Source: Lutraria lutraria (taxonomy: Eukaryota > Mollusca > Bivalvia > Venerida > Mactridae). From it: a DNA stretch of 64,000 bases. The stretch is from assembly GCA_964023205.1 (NCBI GenBank), contig OZ026837.1, positions 11,571,479 through 11,635,478 on the forward strand, in the 5' to 3' direction. Shown piece after piece: positions 39,601-49,179 of the stretch (positions within the stretch are counted from its first letter, which is position 1; each line of letters starts with the position of its first letter). The notes beneath the pieces are model-generated. The model did not search any database, was not told the DNA's origin, and was given only the letters and a program-made list of their open reading frames with translations. Made by a program: the position numbers and the translations under genes.

Positions 39601-41202
39601 ATGAGAAAGTACCGTGGGGACTTTTCCTGTTGTTTGGTGGAGGCTTTGCTCTTGCACAAGGTTGTAAGGTAACTTTATTAGCATTCTGTGATATTTCCTC
39701 ACTTATCTACCAGCTTAAGTAAATCAGTTTATTCTAACATTTGGTCTGCTGCATTGAATAGAAAATGATTTCTTTTCCATCATATAATAGTTCAATGACT
39801 GTGTATATTTCAACTGTTTGATCAAATACTAATAATTCTTTGACAGATATATAGCGAAGTCCAACATTGTCCAGTTTTTGGTTTGACTATATTAAATGTG
39901 AATCTTATCATTTACTTTCTGTTGCCTTTATTCCATTGACTTACAGGTGTCAGGTCTATCAGAATCTATCAGAGAAGCATTGACTGTATTCAAAGATTTA
40001 CCTGTCTGGTTAATAAGTTTTCTGGTTGCTTTATTGACATCATTTGTCACTGAAGTAGTTACAAACACAGCAACCTGTACACTGGTTTTACCTATAATAG
40101 CACAGTTGGTAAGTGGTCATGATTTTACATTAAGTTCAATACACTAAAGAAATTGTCCAATTGATTCCCACCTTAATGATTAGTGGATATCTTTGGTTTG
40201 ATGATACGAATACATGTACTTAAAAGAATAGATCATTGCCCATGAATTGTTGGAAATTATGACAACAAAATTAATATTATTTCTGAGATACATGTAAGTA
40301 TTTTTTTCATGTACAATAAACTTAAGACAGGTACAGACGGGGTGAAATGAGAAGCGAGAGAGAAAGGGACAGAAAGTGAGCAAGTTAGTGAGAATTACGG
40401 GGAGTGATGAGGGAGAGTGTAGAGACAGAGAGAATAATGAAATAATGTAAAACACATCCTGTTAGATAGTATGTTGCCTTGTTTTCGCTCTGCTATCCAT
40501 TTTTTTATGGATACTTAAGTATGTATTGTGTTTTCTATTTCAGGCTTTGGGTATTGGTGTTAATCCTCTGTATTTAATGATACCAACAGCTGTTGCCACC
40601 TCATATGCTTTCATGTTGCCGGTAGCAACACCACCGAATGCAATGGTGTATGTCTTTGGTTACTTTTCAATTACAGAATTGGTAAGTCAATACATATGTA
40701 TAATATTTGGCTAGTGATCAATTTTGTTCTACTTTGTTACATTCTAAGAGGCTCGCAGGAAAGACTGGGCTCATGCTTAACTGTGTTGCCTCTATAAATA
40801 AAGTCTTTGTTATCATTATTATTACTTGTGTACATGCATATATTAAGCTCTTCAGAATAATATTGATCATGCATCTGTGTGTATAGCATTATTTAGCTAT
40901 GATTTGGTTCTAAAAAAATGCAATCTACCATAATGAAGACTTAACAATCTTTTTGTAGATTTTATCACGGTCAAAATATACAGAACATTTTTGCTCGGTT
41001 TATTTTTAATATTTATTTGTATTTTTTCTCTGAACTTCAGATTCGAGCAGGTGTCGTAATGAATATTCTGTCAGTTTTAATTTTAACATTAGGCGTGAAT
41101 ACATGGGGAGCTGAGTACTTTGATCTGCGCACACTACCTGTCGAATTCATTAAACAAGACATTACTACAAGCATGTCCATTATAAATACGACTATGACTT
41201 AA
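27664..41202 (+). CDS. SLC13 family sodium/dicarboxylate-type cotransporter
   Basis: Fourteen exons in phase: 27664-27759, 28583-28732, 30830-30945, 32962-33107, 35734-35821, 36270-36446, 36934-37062, 37478-37558, 37982-38086, 39077-39162, 39553-39668, 39947-40108, 40544-40681, 41041-41202. The product has 583 residues, the usual SLC13 length. It starts with a membrane helix ([10 protein letters not shown]), then [16 protein letters not shown] and [20 protein letters not shown], typical of SLC13A2/3/5. Residues 137-150 ([12 protein letters not shown]) and 468-479 ([12 protein letters not shown]) are the two sodium-site motifs. [16 protein letters not shown] matches the sodium:sulfate symporter signature. 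An acidic loop (residues 160-215) links the halves. It should be a plasma-membrane cotransporter for citrate-cycle dicarboxylates; the precise subtype is unresolved. All introns carry repeats. Confidence 0.95.
27829..27984 (+). mobile_element. CAGTC MITE, copy 4 (SLC13 intron 1)
   Basis: ACAGTCAAACCTGTGTAAG at the left and CACAGGTTTAACTGTA at the right are inverted ends. The internal 'accaccctttgagtaaaggcc' blocks match the family. Confidence 0.78.
29378..29597. repeat. MITE-like repeat with TTTCTGGTTA ends, SLC13 intron 2
   Basis: 'ggcctaaaaaatgtttgtttctggttac' faces 'gggttaccagaaacaaacaaattttgtttatgcct' as inverted ends. It shares this structure with 26502-26666. Confidence 0.6.
29930..30215 (+). 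repeat. degenerate short-unit repeat (GGTCTTAAAATTGAGGTGGTC type)
   Basis: A run of loosely spaced variants such as 'ggtcttgaaaattaag', 'ggtggtcttaaaatagagg' and 'ggtcctaaaacttgggtggtc' ends with 'gcaaagtgagaatttactgta'. It looks like an old internally repeated element, lying in SLC13 intron 2. Confidence 0.5.
30645..30782 (+). mobile_element. CAGTC MITE, copy 5 (right end lost)
   Basis: The left part 'ctctcaaacctatgttag' and the 'aataaaagccaccatgtgaataaag' blocks match, but the terminal CACAGGTTTGACTG is absent. It ends about 50 bp before SLC13 exon 3. Confidence 0.6.
32240..32450 (+). repeat. SINE-like repeat, SLC13 intron 3
   Basis: 'tggtcaagtagctatggtctgtgat' is followed by 'gagttaaactcccagctgg' (degenerate B box), 'ccagctaggttatacatgaag', 'acccaggtgtacacctgggg' (a palindrome) and 'ctctgactgttgatgagac'. 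The same order is found at 58755-58910. Confidence 0.55.
32879..32911. mobile_element. minimal palindromic relative of the 507-bp MITE
   Basis: GCAAGGACTTAC and GTATATAAGTCCTTG, the two ends of the 4183-4689 element, stand with only a few bases between them. GCCTGT flanks both sides (32873-32878 and 32911-32916), as expected for a target duplication. It lies in SLC13 intron 3, about 50 bp before exon 4. Confidence 0.65.
33195..33455 (+). mobile_element. CCCCCTTT-hairpin element, copy B
   Basis: It begins TAATGCCCCCTTTCAAAGAAAAGGGGGTATATTG and ends GGCATCCATGTTTCACAAACACTTC, as in copy A. It lies just after SLC13 exon 4 in intron 4. Confidence 0.65.
34277..35443 (+). mobile_element. Helitron-like element, copy 1 (1.17 kb), SLC13 intron 4
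   Basis: It begins TTTTTAGCTCACATGTCAC and ends in a hairpin AGGGCCATCTTGGCCCT followed by CTTG. Inside are about seven degenerate tandem units of roughly 145 bp, each with 'gggtcaaaaactaggtcacc', 'aggtcaaatcttagg', 'ttggatcttcaccaaa' and 'cagaatgtttgtctt'. No target duplication is evident. The terminal hairpin plus CTTG resembles Helitron/HINE 3' ends, but this class is inferred. Inverted relatives are at 53111-54123 and 43195-44057. Confidence 0.7.
38471..39076 (+). repeat. 28-bp minisatellite ending at the SLC13 exon 10 acceptor
   Basis: About twenty head-to-tail copies of a 28-bp unit (AATGAATGTATATTTCACAT then GTATATAT) fill the end of intron 9. The last unit reads TATATTTCACAG, and its AG at 39075-39076 is the splice acceptor. 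The 15-mer TATATTTCACAGATA also occurs at the far left (38480-38494). Homogeneity is highest in the right part. Open frames through the array are repeat artefacts. Confidence 0.92.
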
Positions 41203-41272
41203 ACTCTTAGCATCAGTTACAAAATTACCACAGATTTTATACTTACATTGTATGTCATTGATAAATACATAT

Positions 41273-41278
41273 AATAAA
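41273..41278 (+). terminator. candidate proximal poly(A) signal, SLC13
   Basis: AATAAA lies 70 bp after the stop codon. Two more AATAAA copies at 42665 and 42676 could serve a longer 3' UTR. Confidence 0.5.
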
Positions 41279-41519
41279 AAACATTTGAAAGTTTTGAGAG
41301 AATTTTTATCTAGACAGATAATCTAGAAATCAGAGCTTACTTTTATAAATATGTGTAATATGTGTTGAAAGAATTAGGAATATGTAGCAAATATAAGTAC
41401 ATTTGTATACATTTGGATACACACCATATTAAAAACCAATGATACACAGTAATTTTACTTTTTATCTTAAGTTACAATTAAACATTTTCAATATTTTGTA
41501 AAAAATCTGGAAATAAGTC

Positions 41520-41729
41520 CCTTAAAGACGTTTTCGGTAGTTCGCTACATTTTTCACATAGACATATAGGAAAAATTAAAACTGAGCAATGATTTTTTTT
41601 TAAACTTTGCATGATCGTAGCATATGATAACAGAAACATTTTAAGCGAAAAACAATTGGGGGTCAGTGATCTCGTTTTTGAGTTATCTGCCCTTGAATTT
41701 GGATTTTTTGCTTAAAACGTCTTTAAAGG
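41520..41729. mobile_element. MITE with CTTAAAGACGTTTT ends
   Basis: CTTAAAGACGTTTT (41521-41534) faces AAAACGTCTTTAAAG (41714-41728), imperfect inverted repeats about 180 bp apart. The interior contains 'gttcgctacatttttcacatagacatatagg'. No target duplication is clear. Confidence 0.6.
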
Positions 41730-42205
41730 ACAAACATACAATTCCCAATCAGAACTCCTTGACATTTGTCCAATAGAAATGCCTTGGACATAAAAGACAG
41801 GCAGCAATATTGTTATTGAAATTCATCAGCTACTTTCCATCATGTCTGACCCTGGTAATCTAACAATGGAAACAACCTGTTTCTCTTTTGGTGGAAACTT
41901 GATACCCACTTTATAAATCGCGAATAGGAAGCATGTTTGAAAGTCATCCATTCTAATAATGATTCTTGAAAACGATTGCCTTGTATCAGTGACTAGTCTC
42001 AGAGTCCCAGCTTGTTTTGAAAAGGTAGTGATTAGCAGTTACAGGAACCAAAAACCTAAATTTGTAAGCCTTCACTTACATACGATGCATATTCTCAGTG
42101 ATGGGAATATCCAGGGATGCCAGAGTAGTAGCGATTGATAGGTCACTACCAAAACACATCAATCTTATCTAGAATGCTTGTTGAATGTTATGTGTAGTCA
42201 GAGGA

Positions 42206-42383
42206 TAGTGCAACCTCACCAAAGCAACACCCTTTAGGAGAAGCAAAATTATGTTGCTGCTGAGAGGTTGTTGCTCTAGAGAGGTTAAATTAATATGTAA
42301 ATCGTGTTGTGGGAAAAAATCATCCTGTTGTTGAATGGAAGTTGTTGCTCAAGAGAGGGCTGCTCTGGAGAGGTTGTACTGTA
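42206..42383 (-). mobile_element. CAACCTCT MITE, copy 2
   Basis: TA-flanked AGTGCAACCTCACCAAAG and CTCTGGAGAGGTTGTACTG enclose 'gttgttgctc' blocks, the inverted orientation of 15365-15542. Its length is the same, 178 bp. Confidence 0.78.
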
Positions 42384-42899
42384 ATTGTATTCCTTATCAA
42401 AAGTTCATGTACATGAATATCTCTAACAGATTCATTGATGTACAGTAAATGTAGAAGCCAATGGTAAAGCTGTAATGCCTGACACTAACTTGGTGCTCAT
42501 AAGAACAATGAATGTCCATTAATTTTGTACATGTATATTTGTTGATTAATGAAGAGTCCTTCACTTTGTTGTTGCTGTATTGTTGAATCTAACATCAATT
42601 ACAATGATTTCTGGTTGATTTTAAAACTTGTAAACTATTGATTTATGAAAACATTTTTGCAGCAAATAAATGACAAATAAATGTTAGAAATGTTTATGTT
42701 TTATTACATTAGTATCATGCACAATAAGATGACAGCCACCACGGCTATATACTGGTCATCAGTACGGGTACAAGTAAAAATAGTGAATTATGACAACAAA
42801 AGAATACAACAAGTAAAACATGATAAAATAAGATACACACATTTACCTGTGTAATATAAAGACTAGCATGTTGAATGAGCATGTACTTTAAATTCCAAG

Positions 42900-43135
42900 T
42901 AGCATCATCATTAACCCATTCAATACTGGAACTGAATATGCAAAGCTATTGCCAACGGGGATAGAGCCAGCTCTACCAGCCTGCACACCCATGCAGTGTG
43001 ATCAGACTGTTTACTGTTGGGTGACTAACTTCTAAATTTTCATTGTGATATCCCTTAAATAAATAATGGACTGTTTCAAAATGGAAGTTGGATTAGTCTA
43101 TTCAGGAAATTCAAGGGTTAATGAAATTAAAGACA
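42900..43135. repeat. dispersed repeat (AACCCATTCAATACTGGAAC)
   Basis: 'ttaacccattcaatactgg' opens and 'attcaggaaattcaagggttaa' closes the stretch, with GGGTTAA facing TTAACCC as short inverted ends. The interior is GC-richer than its surroundings ('ccaacggggatagagccagc'). It looks like a MITE; no other copy is in the window. Confidence 0.45.
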
Positions 43136-43194
43136 GAATACATCTTTATAATGATATAACCAATCAGCTAACTAAACAACTAGGGTAACCAAAA

Positions 43195-44057
43195 CAAGAG
43201 GGCCACATTGGCCCTTTATCGCTCACCTGAGAACCAAGGCCAATAATCAATGACCAGGTAATATAGTTTCCATCTCGTAAAACTCATTTTTACGTAGATT
43301 TTGAGATCAAAACCAACAATGAAGGTATAATACTGTTAAACAAGCTAAAACGTAGCAAATTTTCTAATCCAAGGGTCCATAACTCTTGAAGTTGTGGTCT
43401 GATTCCACCCATAACTTAACATGTCCAGAACCATAAGGTCATACACATTCATTGTAAATATGATTAGGATCGGTGTATAAATGAAGGAGCTAGTGTGTAA
43501 ACAAGCTAAAATATAGCAAATTTTCAAAATCAAGGGCCCATAACTCTTGAAGTTTGGGTCCGATTCCATCCATAATCGAACTTGTCCAAGATCGTTTGGT
43601 TATACACATTTACTGAAAATATAATTAGGATTGGTGAATAAATGAATGCGCTAGAGTGTAAACAAACTCAAATATAGTAAATTTTCTAAGTCAAGGGCCC
43701 ATAACTCTTGAAGTTCTGGTCCGATATTGCCCATAATCGAACTTGTCCAAGATCTTTTGGTTATACACATTTACTGAAAATATGATCAGGATTAGTGAAT
43801 AAATGAAGGCGCTAGAGTGTAAACAAGCTAAATATAGCAAATTTTGGAATTCAAGGGCCCATAACTCTAGAAGTTATTATCAGATTTTGCCCATAATCGA
43901 ACTTAGCCGAGACATTGCGGCCACATACATTGTGAGCAAGTTTAATCAAGATTCGTAAAGAGTTGCGGTTGCTAGAGTGTAAATAAACTAATTGTGGCCG
44001 GACGCCGGACATTTACCGATCCTAAAAGCTCACCTGATGAATCAGGTGAGCTAAAAA
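43195..44057 (-). mobile_element. Helitron-like element, copy 3 (0.86 kb)
   Basis: The plus strand reads CAAGAGGGCCACATTGGCCC at the left and CACCTGATGAATCAGGTGAG then CTAAAAA at the right, the mirror image of copy 1 ends. The interior differs: about four units of roughly 165 bp with 'tcaagggcccataactcttgaag' and 'gcgctagagtgtaaacaagc'. It thus shares termini but not core with copies 1 and 2. Confidence 0.65.
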
Positions 44058-44099
44058 GTCAATTCATTCCAGATACTGATTTGTTATTCATGGACTATT

Positions 44100-45254
44100 T
44101 ATGTGTATTATAACATGAAGAAAATAATATCATTCATTTTTTAGCAGCAATATCATTATACTTTTACTTATTTTACGTTGGTCATTGAACAAGAAATGTA
44201 CTCTATAGAGGTCGCTTGTCATTGCTTCAGCAAAGTCATTGTACACTCAGCAGAAACATCAAGCTTTAGTTCTATATCTAGTGAGACTCTACCCTTCCAC
44301 TCATCCTGGGTCTAGAATTATACAACCAGAGACTGGTCTACAATCTCAAAGTTGATCTCAGCATATAAAAAATTGATAAATTAGAAATGCATTTAGAAAC
44401 TAGCAATTAATTGGTGGATAATTAAATAGAAATGCAAATAATAGCTCTACATAAAATATGATAAACATACGGGTACCTAATAATTGAACGTAAATAGAGG
44501 TAAAATAAGACTTCACAATGCTTTTTGGTTATATCATGATTTAACCAACAATCCTGTAAAAAGATATGTATATCAAAAGAACCATCATAAATCAAGTATA
44601 CAATCAAACATCTAAAGATTATCAAAAAGGTATTTCCAACAATAAGAGAGGGACAGGACAAATTTCCTATGATGAGGATGCCTTCAAGCTAGGTAACTGA
44701 AGGTCTGTGATTCTACCCAGGTATAGGCCTGAATCTCACTACACTTTTAAAGGTGATAATCTGCCTTTGTGTGATGTATGTAACCCCTACCACACTCAAT
44801 AAAGAATTAAGAGAAAATCCAGCATTAGATTATGTGTGTATGTCTGATAAAACAGGTACACTGATTAGAAATAAAACATGATCACTTATATTTCATTAAT
44901 ATGCATGATATCTATCTATTATATATACAATTATACATTACACGTATATATGCATTGAATGGCAACCACACTTTATCTTAAGTAACATAGAAATATGTTT
45001 TTCTAATTGCTTGATAATTTATTTTATATCATCGGCAAAGAGAGGGGGGTGATTATTACACATTAGTCCAAGTTCAGCATTCTCTCTGACCAAGTCAGAG
45101 CTTTAGAAATATGTGTAATAAAGTTATATCAGATAAATGGAAAGACGGACAGATGGATGGATGACAGAAAGACAGACAGGTGGAGGGGACAGGATGACAG
45201 ATTAACTCAGCACCATCACTTAATGTAGAACTCATCAGAGCAGAATATAAATAT
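44100..45254. other. intergenic stretch, no gene seen
   Basis: The sequence is AT-rich, with a partial SINE-like piece near 44670-44790 ('gctaggtaactgaaggtctgtgattctacccaggtataggcc'). No coding exon is supported. Confidence 0.55.
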
Positions 45255-45995
45255 ATTTTTATATACCAGTGTACTGTAATATTGTATACCAACTTACCAA
45301 TGTATCATTATATTGTATACCAATGTGTAATATAGTTGTATACTTAAGTATGTTGTATATTAATTAATGTATTGTACTGTTGTGTACCAATGTATCGTAA
45401 ATGTATGGTAATGTCGGGTACCAATGTATGGTAATGTTGTGTACCAATGTATGGTAATGTTGGGTACCAATGTGTTGTATATCAATGTTTTGTATGCCAA
45501 TATACTTATGTATCATTGTATTGTATATTAAGGCATTGTAATGTTGTGTACCAATGTATCGTAAATGTTTGGTAATGTTGGGTACCAATTGTATGGTAAT
45601 GGGTACCAATGTATCTTAATATTGAGTACCAAGGTATGGTAATGTTGGGTACCAATGTATCTTAATATTGAGTACCAATGTATGGTAATGTTGGGTACCA
45701 ATTGTATGGTAATGTTGGGTACCTATGTATCGTAATGTATGGTAATGTTGTTTACCATTTGTATTGTAATGTTGTTTACCAATGTATTGTAATGCTGTTT
45801 ACCAATGTATCGTAATAATGGGTACCAATGTATCATAATGTATCTTAATGTTGTTTTCCAACTGTATCATAATGTTGGGTACCAATGTATCGTAATGTAT
45901 GGTAATGTTGGGTACCAATGTATCGTAATGTATGGTAATGTTGGGTACCAATATAACCTACGTCATATACCAATGAATTGTAGAGTTAAGTACCA
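45255..45995 (+). repeat. degenerate 22-24-bp tandem array (GTAATGTTGGGTACCAATGTAT)
   Basis: About thirty imperfect units alternate GTACCAATGTAT with GTAATGTTG. Units vary in length and many contain GGTACC. Long open frames on both strands (45364-45609, 45805-46116) are products of the repeat, not genes. Confidence 0.9.
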
Positions 45996-45999
45996 ATGT

Positions 46000-47235
46000 A
46001 TTATGTTACATACTATGTGTAAGCAAGAAACTCCCAATACAGAGAAAGGTCAAAAAGGTAAAGTACATATTTACATATTTGTGTATCTGAAGGTGCAGCA
46101 TTTGATTATAGGCTGAGATGTGTTAATCTCATTGCAATTTTAAATGCAAAACATTTGAATGATTTAAAAATAAGAGTTTGTGAGTTATCAGTATACAATA
46201 AGTACAGTCAACAATCAGAAACAACTAATTGTACTAAACAAACAACAATAAAATATGATTACATGTAAATTACTACCCAATGATTATCAATAAACAATGA
46301 CTATCAACACATGACACTATCAATAAACTTTCACAGTCCACAGACAATGACTAATCAACTATAATAATTAATTCTATTTTACAAAAACTTGATATTTTAT
46401 GTACAGTTATATCTGGGACAAAACCAGACCATGTCAATATTACAGTAAAGCATCATAAAGATCATAAAAAACAGATAATAAAGAACAGTCAAGTAATTCA
46501 AGCATTTCATTGGTCATTGGTGAGTTAAATCTTTACACTGACCAATGAAAAAGCTGCATTCTCAGACTGGTATATTAACTGAGAGACCAGTCTCAGAATG
46601 GAATCTTTTGATAGGTCAATTTCAAGACTGAGCTCTGATTGGACCAATCAGAGGCTTTAAATGGTGTACAAGATACAATTTGTGACCTCAGTTCCAGACA
46701 AAATTACCTACCATATACATACAACACACAAAAAGTTTGTAAATCATAAACTAAATAATTATCAAACATGAAAATACATGTCATGTAATAAAGAGGATCA
46801 TTTATATGGCAGAACTTATGACTTAGCAACAAAATGTACCCATCAGGGGCTGTTTCAAAGATAATCTTATTAAAGTAGCAGTTTATAAACTTCAGAATCT
46901 TTGCTATTGGTATACATATCCGACATTTTCCTTTTGCAGCTGAGAATAGACCCTCATACAAACACTAATGTTTTACAAACAATAAGTAGCAAGATGCTTA
47001 AGGTTAAAAACTATGATCTTAGCTAAGATATGTCAATGAAATGGACCCCTGATATTTGATTTAAATTAAGTTTTGATTACAGTATTAATAATCAGTACAG
47101 TCATGTATTGGTATATCCGTAACTACATGAACAAGTGCTCTAAACCATACTACAAATGTATAAGTGACTAATATAGAGCTTGTCACAGCTAGGCATACTG
47201 GTGTCCGGGTAAATCATGATATGCATGAAATACAA
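46000..47235. other. intergenic stretch, no gene seen
   Basis: The sequence is AT-rich. Around 46500-46640 there is a locally repeated 'ctcagactgg / gaccagtctcagaatgg / ttcaagactgagctctgatt' motif with 'ccaatgaaaa' and 'ccaatcagagg', perhaps a palindromic repeat. No exon is supported. Confidence 0.5.
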
Positions 47236-47362
47236 TACTGTAAAACCTGTGAACAAATGCCATCCTTGGGAAATAAATAGTGTGGCCTTTATGGACAGTG
47301 GCTCCTTATTTGGAGGTCATTCTGTTCTAAAAGAATGGCCTTTATTCGGAGGTAGCACTGTA
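47236..47362 (-). mobile_element. CAGTC MITE, copy 6
   Basis: The plus strand starts TACTGTAAAACCTGTGAACA and continues with 'atggcctttattcggaggtagcactgta', the reverse orientation of the family. Confidence 0.7.
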
Positions 47363-47449
47363 TTACCTCTTGAGTTTAATGGTACATTGTATGTCAAGGT
47401 TTTATTATCTACCTATTACATAGAAGCTTGATGTCTTTATTTATGTGAT

Positions 47450-47612
47450 CAGTAAAACCTCTGATAGCAGCCACCTCTGAATAAAGGCCACCATGTGAAA
47501 AAGAGCAATTCTTTAAAAATAGAGCAAAATGACCTCCAAGTAAGGTCCACCTGTCAACAAAGGCCATGTTTATCTTTTCCAAGGTAGGCCTTTGTTCACA
47601 GGTTTGATTGTA
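47450..47612 (+). mobile_element. CAGTC MITE, copy 7
   Basis: CAGTAAAACCTCTGATAGCA at the left and CACAGGTTTGATTGTA at the right, with 'ccacctctgaataaaggccaccatgtg' inside. It lies 88 bp from copy 6 in opposite orientation. Confidence 0.75.
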
Positions 47613-48546
47613 TATCAAAGTGCTCAGTCTTTACTATAAACAATATAGACAATACATACATGTGTGTGCTCAATTTATGTTTTAATATTGATATTTTCAT
47701 GTTTTTTATTACAAACCAATCAGTTGCCAAATTATCTCAGATCCTTGATGCAACAGTGTTTTCTAATAAACTACAACTATAGTGTCGTACAGTTGCTTTG
47801 TACCGCATTATACAGTGCTGCACAAGTGGTGTATCCTAAAAACCTCAGTCACAACCACTATGATATAAATCAACCATTCATGTATACAGCAAAAAATTGT
47901 TTTAAAGAAACATAGGTAAAGACTAATAAATGAACTTTTGTATAAACAATGAACAGAGTTTACTAGATTTAAATGCCAACAATTAAAACAAAATTCAACA
48001 ACAAAGATAATTCATTATTCCAGATCAAGTCACAATCACTGGGTGGAAAAATTCACTCAGAAAACAAATACCGGTATTAAAGATTTCAAGCAACAAATAA
48101 GAATGGACAATCATGAAAGAACTATCGGCTTAGCCGCCTGGACACAGCTACAATAATAGCAAACAAATAAATATACAAAGCAAAAACAAGTACAAATATG
48201 AATTAATAGTTTGATATTCTCTGACAAGAAACATTAACAAAAACTCTACTTATTACATAAGGACTGATATCTAAATGCACGCAACATGACCATTAGTTGT
48301 CGATGCACCATAAAACAACATTAAACAAACAGACATAAGGATTGTAATACTAATAACAGTGCAAAAACTATTTAAATAAAATAACAGAATATGATGTACA
48401 TTTATAACTGGGCCCTAGGCCTCTATTATTAACATAATTGTCTAAGTAAACATAAAAAAATCAAAACGAACAACAGTAACATCTATTAGATATCATTCTA
48501 AGGCAAGAAAAAGTCAAGTTAAGGGTTACCTAACCAAAATAATAAG
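47613..48546. other. intergenic AT-rich stretch, no gene seen
   Basis: Nothing beyond short AT-rich frames. The segment near 48290-48340 ('gttgtcgatgcaccataaaacaacattaaacaaacag') resembles a SINE tail in the plus direction. Confidence 0.5.
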
Positions 48547-48610
48547 AAGTGTTAGTGAAACATGGATGCCTCCTAAGGGCCAAATGGATAGTAAGACCTT
48601 AAAATCAATA

Positions 48611-48629
48611 GGGGGGGGGGGGGGGGGGG
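48611..48629 (+). repeat. poly-G tract (G19)
   Basis: It replaces the GGG(A) seen at the same place in sister copies (AATCAATAGGGATCATCTAC near 49030), so it is a homopolymer expansion inside a transposon copy. Confidence 0.9.
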
Positions 48630-48690
48630 TCATCTACATGCAATGACCAACCTCCCAACCAAATCTGAGGACCTAAGGCCAAATCATTCT

Positions 48691-48959
48691 CTAGTTCAGG
48701 TGTGTCAATAGAGCCAAATTGAAAATCCTAAAAATTATACGCTGTCAACAACTTTTGCCAGAAGAGGAGCCTTCATTCACATTTTTTCTATATTTAACTC
48801 AGTTTGTATCAAAGAAAATCCTTCACAGTAGATTAAATTTACCATAACTTTGCCATTTCTTGAGGTATTTTCATCAAATATGAAATGTAACTTTTATTTT
48901 GCCAAGAAAACATAACTCTTTCAGGACAGATTCGTCTGATGATGACACCCCTGCTAGTT
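48691..48959 (-). mobile_element. 257-bp hAT-like MITE nested in copy C
   Basis: The insert 48697-48953 has ends CAGGTGTGTCA and TGACACCCCTG and is flanked by the direct repeat CTAGTT (48691-48696 and 48954-48959). The sister sequence near 49100 reads TTTTCTAGTTATTGGTCAG uninterrupted. Its body matches 7970-8233 in reverse orientation. Confidence 0.8.
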
Positions 48960-49179
48960 ATTTGTCAGAAAAGATTTTGTGCTGAAGGTCACTGTAACCT
49001 TGACCTTTGACATAATGCCCTCAAAATCAATAGGGATCATCTACATGTGATGGCCAACCTCCCAAACAAATCTGAAGTGCTTAGGCCAAATAGTTTTCTA
49101 GTTATTGGTCAGACAAGGTTTGGTTAGACCGACATGTGCAAAGCAATGTTACCCCTTTTTCTTAAAAGGGGACATTTTC

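Larger units (their letters stand above)
48547..49175 (-). mobile_element. CCCCCTTT-hairpin element, copy C, with nested insertion and G19 tract
   Basis: In minus orientation the family runs from the hairpin 'ccccttttaagaaaaaggggt' (about 49150-49175) to 'gtttcactaacacttc' (48547). It contains two 'catctacatg..atg(a/g)ccaacctccca' blocks, as in copy A, and is interrupted at 48697-48953. Confidence 0.65.

Noticed and set aside
45364..46116. Genes encoded by the long frames in the GTACCAATGTAT array
   Set aside because: Frames exist on both strands and consist only of the repeat; no start context or splice signals.
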